From Bacteroidales bacterium (GTDB taxonomy: Bacteria; Bacteroidota; Bacteroidia; Bacteroidales; F082), in the NCBI GenBank assembly GCA_029983675.1, contig JASBYY010000054.1:1-16295 (forward strand): a stretch of DNA of 16,295 nucleotides. The letters are read 5' to 3'. The notes below the pieces were generated by a model. It had not been told where the DNA came from. It made no database searches and worked only from the letters and a program-made list of their open reading frames with translations. The translations under genes were made by a program, and so were the position numbers. Shown here piece after piece: positions 15,047 to 16,295 of the stretch. Position 1 is the stretch's first letter; each line of letters opens with the position of its first letter.

Positions 15047-15853
15047 TTACTCAACGTCTCTGATGGTCCAGAAGTCGGCGCAGTTTTTCGTTTTTCGGAT
15101 ATAGTCGTAAGGCATCCAGAAATAGCCCTTGTCGCCCCAGTCCTTTCCCCATGAGTTTCGCACGAGGAGCATCTCCTTTTCATCGTCGTAGCCCACGGCC
15201 ATCACAGCATGGCCACCCAGCAGGGCTTCACCAGGTTTCGGCATGGGCATGATGCCGGTGTTGCGCACCTCGTCGTCCATGAAACTGGAATACACGGAAA
15301 AGCCGAACACAAACGGGTATCCGTCGGCAAGGCAGGCGCGTATGTCGTGCATGATAGGAGAAATCCTCCAATAGCTCAGGATCTGATGGTCGAGGGCGGA
15401 TTCGTAGCATTTCTTGTGAGGCTTCTTGGTGAACTTGGATCCGGGTTTCGTGCTTGCACTGTACCTCCACTCCTTTTCGGGGCATACGCCTTGCTTGTTC
15501 AGCGACTTCACGCCGTCCCTCAGGTAGGCGCCGCTGTCGGAATAAACGGTGTTCATCAGCACACGCTCGTTGTAGTATAGGAACAGCCGAGAGAGCCGGA
15601 AGGTTTTCTGTCCCTTTGCTTTTTTTCCGTACTCGACTGCTGCAAGCAGGGCATTGGCCGTGCAGCTTCCCAAGGCGCCTTGGTTGAACACAGGCGGACA
15701 GAATTTCCTTAGGTCCACCTTCGTTGGCACTTCTTTCCTTAATCTTAGCGGAGCTTCGTAAACATAGTCTCTTTCGTCAGGAATATCGGGCATCCATCCT
15801 AACTTAGGCATCTTAAAGGCCTTTTCTCTTTTTTGCGAATTGTTTTCAGTCAT
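15047..15853 (-). CDS. Papain-like (family C1) cysteine protease, probably cytosolic
   Basis: This 268-residue protein has the full papain catalytic set: Q58 (oxyanion hole) and C64 in FNQGALGSCTANALL, H215 in GGHAVMAVGYDD, and N233 in RNSWGKDWGDKGYFWMP. The N-terminal KLGWMPDIPDERDYVYE (17-33) is a hallmark of a bacterial and viral C1 subgroup that lacks the long ERFNIN-type propeptide. Only about 50 residues precede the catalytic core. There is no signal peptide, and an in-frame TAA lies two codons upstream of the ATG, so no longer secreted form exists. It is the second gene of an operon, 6 bases after a chagasin-like inhibitor gene (junction TGATAAGACATG), with no Shine-Dalgarno sequence, which suggests translational coupling. 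The target is unknown. The fold and activity class are strongly supported; the cytosolic location is inferred from the missing signal. Confidence 0.92.
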   Translation of the reverse strand: MTENNSQKREKAFKMPKLGWMPDIPDERDYVYEAPLRLRKEVPTKVDLRKFCPPVFNQGALGSCTANALLAAVEYGKKAKGQKTFRLSRLFLYYNERVLMNTVYSDSGAYLRDGVKSLNKQGVCPEKEWRYSASTKPGSKFTKKPHKKCYESALDHQILSYWRISPIMHDIRACLADGYPFVFGFSVYSSFMDDEVRNTGIMPMPKPGEALLGGHAVMAVGYDDEKEMLLVRNSWGKDWGDKGYFWMPYDYIRKTKNCADFWTIRDVE

Positions 15854-15859
15854 GTCTTA

Positions 15860-16162
15860 TCATTTTATAGTGATGTTTATTTTACAGGTGTTCAAAGGTT
15901 TGGCGTCTTTTTCCCATGCTCTTTTCTCTTCAAGTAGGATAACACTTTTCCCTTTTGCGAGGGCTTTGATTTCCACAACGACGGGAAAGCTTTTTCCGAT
16001 GAGGCTTAGCGCAATGTCCCGATTCGGATCATGCGACTTGAGGTGTACCTCGGTAATGGTTTCATCATTTGAAGCAATCGCCCAAGAATAGCCGCCTCCC
16101 GCATGACTTTCCAATTCGAACGCGAGAGTCTCATTGACTTCTAATGTGAATTTCCTATTCAT
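15860..16162 (-). CDS. Chagasin-like (I42) cysteine-protease inhibitor
   Basis: This 100-residue, all-beta small protein probably inhibits papain-family proteases. The three binding loops of the chagasin family are recognisable. SHAGGGYSW (19-27) replaces the usual NPTTGY/F-type loop. IGKSF (55-59) sits where the GxGG loop should be but is degenerate. EEKRAWEKDAKPLNTCKINI (78-97) contains RAW in place of RPW, followed by the typical last strand. The EIKALAKGKSVILLEEKR stretch is also characteristic. It has no signal peptide, and an in-frame TAG lies two codons upstream of the ATG, so the protein is not exported by a classical route. It is the first gene of an operon with a C1 protease, its likely target. 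A strong promoter lies 31 bases upstream. Family assignment rests on motif recall; the loop variants leave some doubt about potency. Confidence 0.82.
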   Translation of the reverse strand: MNRKFTLEVNETLAFELESHAGGGYSWAIASNDETITEVHLKSHDPNRDIALSLIGKSFPVVVEIKALAKGKSVILLEEKRAWEKDAKPLNTCKINITIK

Positions 16163-16193
16163 CGAAAACTAAATTTACTCACTTAATCTGATG

Positions 16194-16226
16194 CAAAGGT
16201 AAATAAAATTTGATAGCAAATACAAA
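16194..16226 (-). promoter_or_regulatory. Promoter of the inhibitor-protease operon
   Basis: On the minus strand TTTG (plus-strand 16223-16226) is followed after 21 bases by TACCTTTG and then C (16194-16201). This is a complete match to the Bacteroidota consensus TTTG-N19-21-TAnnTTTG and the best in the window. Transcription should start near 16187, about 25 bases before the inhibitor ATG. Nothing else is recognised between 16227 and 16295. Confidence 0.8.
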
Positions 16227-16295
16227 ATCATGGTTTTTTTTGTGCAGATTGAAAAAACATAATGGCTTGATTCCCGATTTATTAGGTCAAATATA

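Noticed and set aside
15209..15580. Plus-strand frames opposite the C1 protease (123 and 77 codons)
   Set aside because: They lie opposite the catalytic core of a conserved protease and have no start signals or recognisable protein features.

Overview
The window is a chromosomal segment from a member of the Bacteroidota, most likely the order Bacteroidales. The evidence is a TonB-dependent receptor, a two-subunit B12-dependent methylmalonyl-CoA mutase, a PG_1098-type methyltransferase, no recognisable Shine-Dalgarno sequences, and repeated Bacteroidota -7 promoter boxes (TAnnTTTG). Seven exact copies of the box precede genes here, and all fit TAYYTTTGC. I see no tRNA, rRNA, CRISPR array, insertion sequence or phage gene. 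No intergenic gap exceeds 300 bases.

Left part (1-3400): a minus-strand TonB-dependent outer-membrane receptor with an intrinsic terminator (1-41) is divergent from a plus-strand SAM-dependent methyltransferase. Their two -7 boxes are only 12 bases apart.

Centre (3571-11933), all plus strand: mutA-mutB form an operon that interconverts succinyl-CoA and methylmalonyl-CoA in the propionate pathway, and a 15-bp perfect hairpin follows mutB. Next comes a PlsC/PlsB-like acyltransferase with a hairpin in its leader, then gpsA (glycerol-3-phosphate dehydrogenase, apparent TTG start). The last two could act in succession in phospholipid synthesis. Adenine deaminase (ade) then has its own promoter.

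Right part (11966-16201), all minus strand: an Ig-like-domain lipoprotein convergent with ade, a secreted DUF3108-like/TapB-type protein, and a two-gene operon.

That operon is the most interesting item. It encodes a 100-residue chagasin-like (I42) cysteine-protease inhibitor, followed 6 bases later by a papain-like (C1) protease with an intact Gln/Cys/His/Asn catalytic set. Neither protein has a signal peptide, and in-frame stops just upstream of both ATGs rule out longer forms. The pair therefore looks like an intracellular protease with its inhibitor made first, driven by the best full promoter match in the window. Its cellular role is unknown.
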